NCBI GenBank assembly: GCA_900763245.1
Contig: CAAFJQ010000058.1
Coordinates: 1-6,720 of the forward strand
Length of the DNA stretch: 6,720 nucleotides
From: Bacilli bacterium
GTDB lineage: Bacteria; Bacillota_I; Bacilli_A; RFN20; CAG-288
Reading direction: 5' to 3'
Shown here: positions 6,092 to 6,720 of the stretch, piece after piece
Layout of the letters: each line of letters opens with the position of its first letter
Numbering within the stretch: the first letter of the stretch is position 1
Notes under the pieces: generated by a model
Told to the model about the DNA's origin: nothing
Databases searched by the model: none
The model's input: the letters and a program-made list of their open reading frames with translations, nothing else
Program-made: the position numbers and the translations under genes

Positions 6092-6454
6092 ATGGAAGTC
6101 AAATTCTACAAAAACAAAGACACCAACGAAATCTCGTTGTCCCTTCACGAAATCAATGACAATAATCTTATCCCTTTAAAAGCAAACAGCACTGATGCTG
6201 CTTTAGAAAAACATGTTCCAGTCGTTACTGTCGACGGCAATAAGGTTCATGTCGAAGTCGGAAGCACAATTCATCCGATGACAGAAGCTCATCATATCGC
6301 TTTCATCGCCCTTGTCACAGACAAAAAGGTCGACAGAAAGAACCTTGAGCCCACTTCTTCTCCGATTGCAGACTTTGTCCTTGCCGATGGAGAAAAAGTC
6401 CTTGAAGTCTACGAATACTGCAATCTTCACGGTCTTTGGGTCAAAAAGCTCTAA
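6092..6454 (+). CDS. superoxide reductase-like protein (desulfoferrodoxin family) without the N-terminal Cys4 iron site
   Basis: This 120-residue cytoplasmic protein belongs to the family that reduces superoxide to hydrogen peroxide without making oxygen, an anaerobe's defence. The catalytic square-pyramidal Fe(His)4(Cys) site is fully preserved: Glu39-Lys40-His41 in 'EKHVPVV', His61 in 'STIHPM', His67 in 'EAHHI', and Cys110 and His113 in 'YCNLHGLW'. Two-iron desulfoferrodoxins begin with a rubredoxin-like CxxC...CC domain. Here the same stretch remains ('VKFYKNKDTNEISLSLHEINDNNLIPL', split: 3-16 and 17-29) but contains no cysteine at all; Cys110 is the only one in the protein. This resembles Treponema-type class III enzymes, which keep the N-terminal fold without iron. 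The usual Trp after the third His region is Phe71. AGGAGG lies 10 nt before ATG. The gene appears monocistronic. Electrons probably come from a rubredoxin or similar donor encoded elsewhere. Confidence 0.93.
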   Translation: MEVKFYKNKDTNEISLSLHEINDNNLIPLKANSTDAALEKHVPVVTVDGNKVHVEVGSTIHPMTEAHHIAFIALVTDKKVDRKNLEPTSSPIADFVLADGEKVLEVYEYCNLHGLWVKKL

Positions 6455-6473
6455 TCCAAAATCTGTTTCATAC

Positions 6474-6505
6474 GAAATGGTTCCTCTATCAAGAGGAACT
6501 TTTTC
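6474..6505 (+). terminator. terminator after the superoxide reductase-like gene
   Basis: GTTCCTCT (6480-6487) and AGAGGAAC (6492-6499) form an 8-bp stem with an ATCA loop, followed by TTTTT (6500-6504). The stem can be extended by GAAA (6474-6477) pairing with TTTC (6502-6505) past a mismatch. It lies 25 nt after the stop and just touches the stop codon of the convergent minus-strand frame, so it may serve both directions, although the minus-strand U-tract is poor. Confidence 0.85.
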
Positions 6506-6720
6506 ATTTCAGCAAAATGCTTAATAGATCAAGCAAATATATAGTCAGATGATTCTCTTCTGATAAGAACATTGCAAGTTCCATCACGAAGCGGATGTCC
6601 TTCTCATGCGTGAGAAGACAATCGGGAAGCAGTGCGTACTCTGTATTGTTATCTTTTGATACGTACGGATAGATATCAGTATTGATATAGTCTATTTTCT
6701 CTTTGATTTTATATAATACA
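6504..6720 (-). CDS. C-terminal end of a convergent protein of unknown function (partial)
   Basis: Reading the minus strand from the right edge, one frame is open for 71 codons to a TGA at 6506-6504; all five other frames are interrupted in this stretch. The first complete codon starts at 6719, and the true start is outside the window. The visible peptide begins 'VLYKIKEKIDYINTDIYPYV' and ends with an amphipathic, Leu-rich helix 'LTIYLLDLLSILLK'; a central part reads 'LLPDCLLTHEKDIRFVMELA'. Codons (GAT, ATC, CTT, GAG, AAG) resemble the neighbouring genes. I do not recognise the family. Convergent arrangement with the plus-strand terminator directly behind the stop supports a real gene. Confidence is limited because only the tail is seen. 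Confidence 0.6.
   Translation of the reverse strand, partial: VLYKIKEKIDYINTDIYPYVSKDNNTEYALLPDCLLTHEKDIRFVMELAMFLSEENHLTIYLLDLLSILLK

Noticed and set aside
6600..6617. Perfect hairpin CTTCTCA-TGCG-TGAGAAG
   Set aside because: It lies inside the partial minus-strand coding frame, has no T-run after it, and is probably chance codon symmetry (Leu-Leu-Thr-His-Glu-Lys).
1..6720. CRISPR array, tRNA, rRNA, riboswitch, insertion sequence or phage attachment site
   Set aside because: No regularly spaced direct repeats, cloverleaf pattern, conserved rRNA stretch, recognisable riboswitch core, transposase or terminal inverted repeats were found.

Overview
The window looks like a piece of chromosome from an anaerobic, moderately low-GC Firmicute (Bacillota). 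Intergenic DNA is AT-rich, Shine-Dalgarno sequences are strong (AGGAGG types), a lipoprotein signal is used for the binding protein, and there is a superoxide reductase-like gene typical of anaerobes. A gut lineage such as the Erysipelotrichia is a guess from overall style; no marker gene fixes the taxon.

Layout: (1) 1-183 is an AT-rich control region with a promoter-like box, a LacI/CcpA-type operator-like dyad and a small leader hairpin. (2) 184-4678 is a complete three-gene ABC importer: lipoprotein binding protein, a fused two-domain permease, and an ATPase. The permease and ATPase genes overlap by 4 nt (ATGA). A hairpin sits between the binding-protein and permease genes. (3) A terminator-like hairpin, then manA (mannose-6-phosphate isomerase, 4737-5651). 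(4) A small TM2-domain membrane protein (5725-5973) closed by a 34-bp perfect palindrome that works as a terminator. (5) A one-domain superoxide reductase-like gene (6092-6454) with its own extended -10 promoter and terminator. (6) On the minus strand, the C-terminal end of a convergent gene that runs off the right edge (6504-6720).

How they may work together: by family the ABC importer would be labelled 'iron(III) transport' (FbpABC/AfuABC group). The binding protein, however, lacks the paired tyrosines that hold iron in FbpA and has a Leu-His-Asp stretch at about that place. Members of this family with a His-Asp pair (AfuA) bind hexose-6-phosphates. A mannose-6-phosphate isomerase gene directly downstream, and a catabolite-control-like operator upstream, fit import of phosphorylated sugars followed by isomerisation to fructose-6-phosphate. 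This is the most useful hypothesis in the window; it is inference and needs ligand binding data. Two further oddities are an insertion of roughly 70 residues in the helical domain of the ATPase and the complete loss of the N-terminal cysteines in the superoxide reductase.
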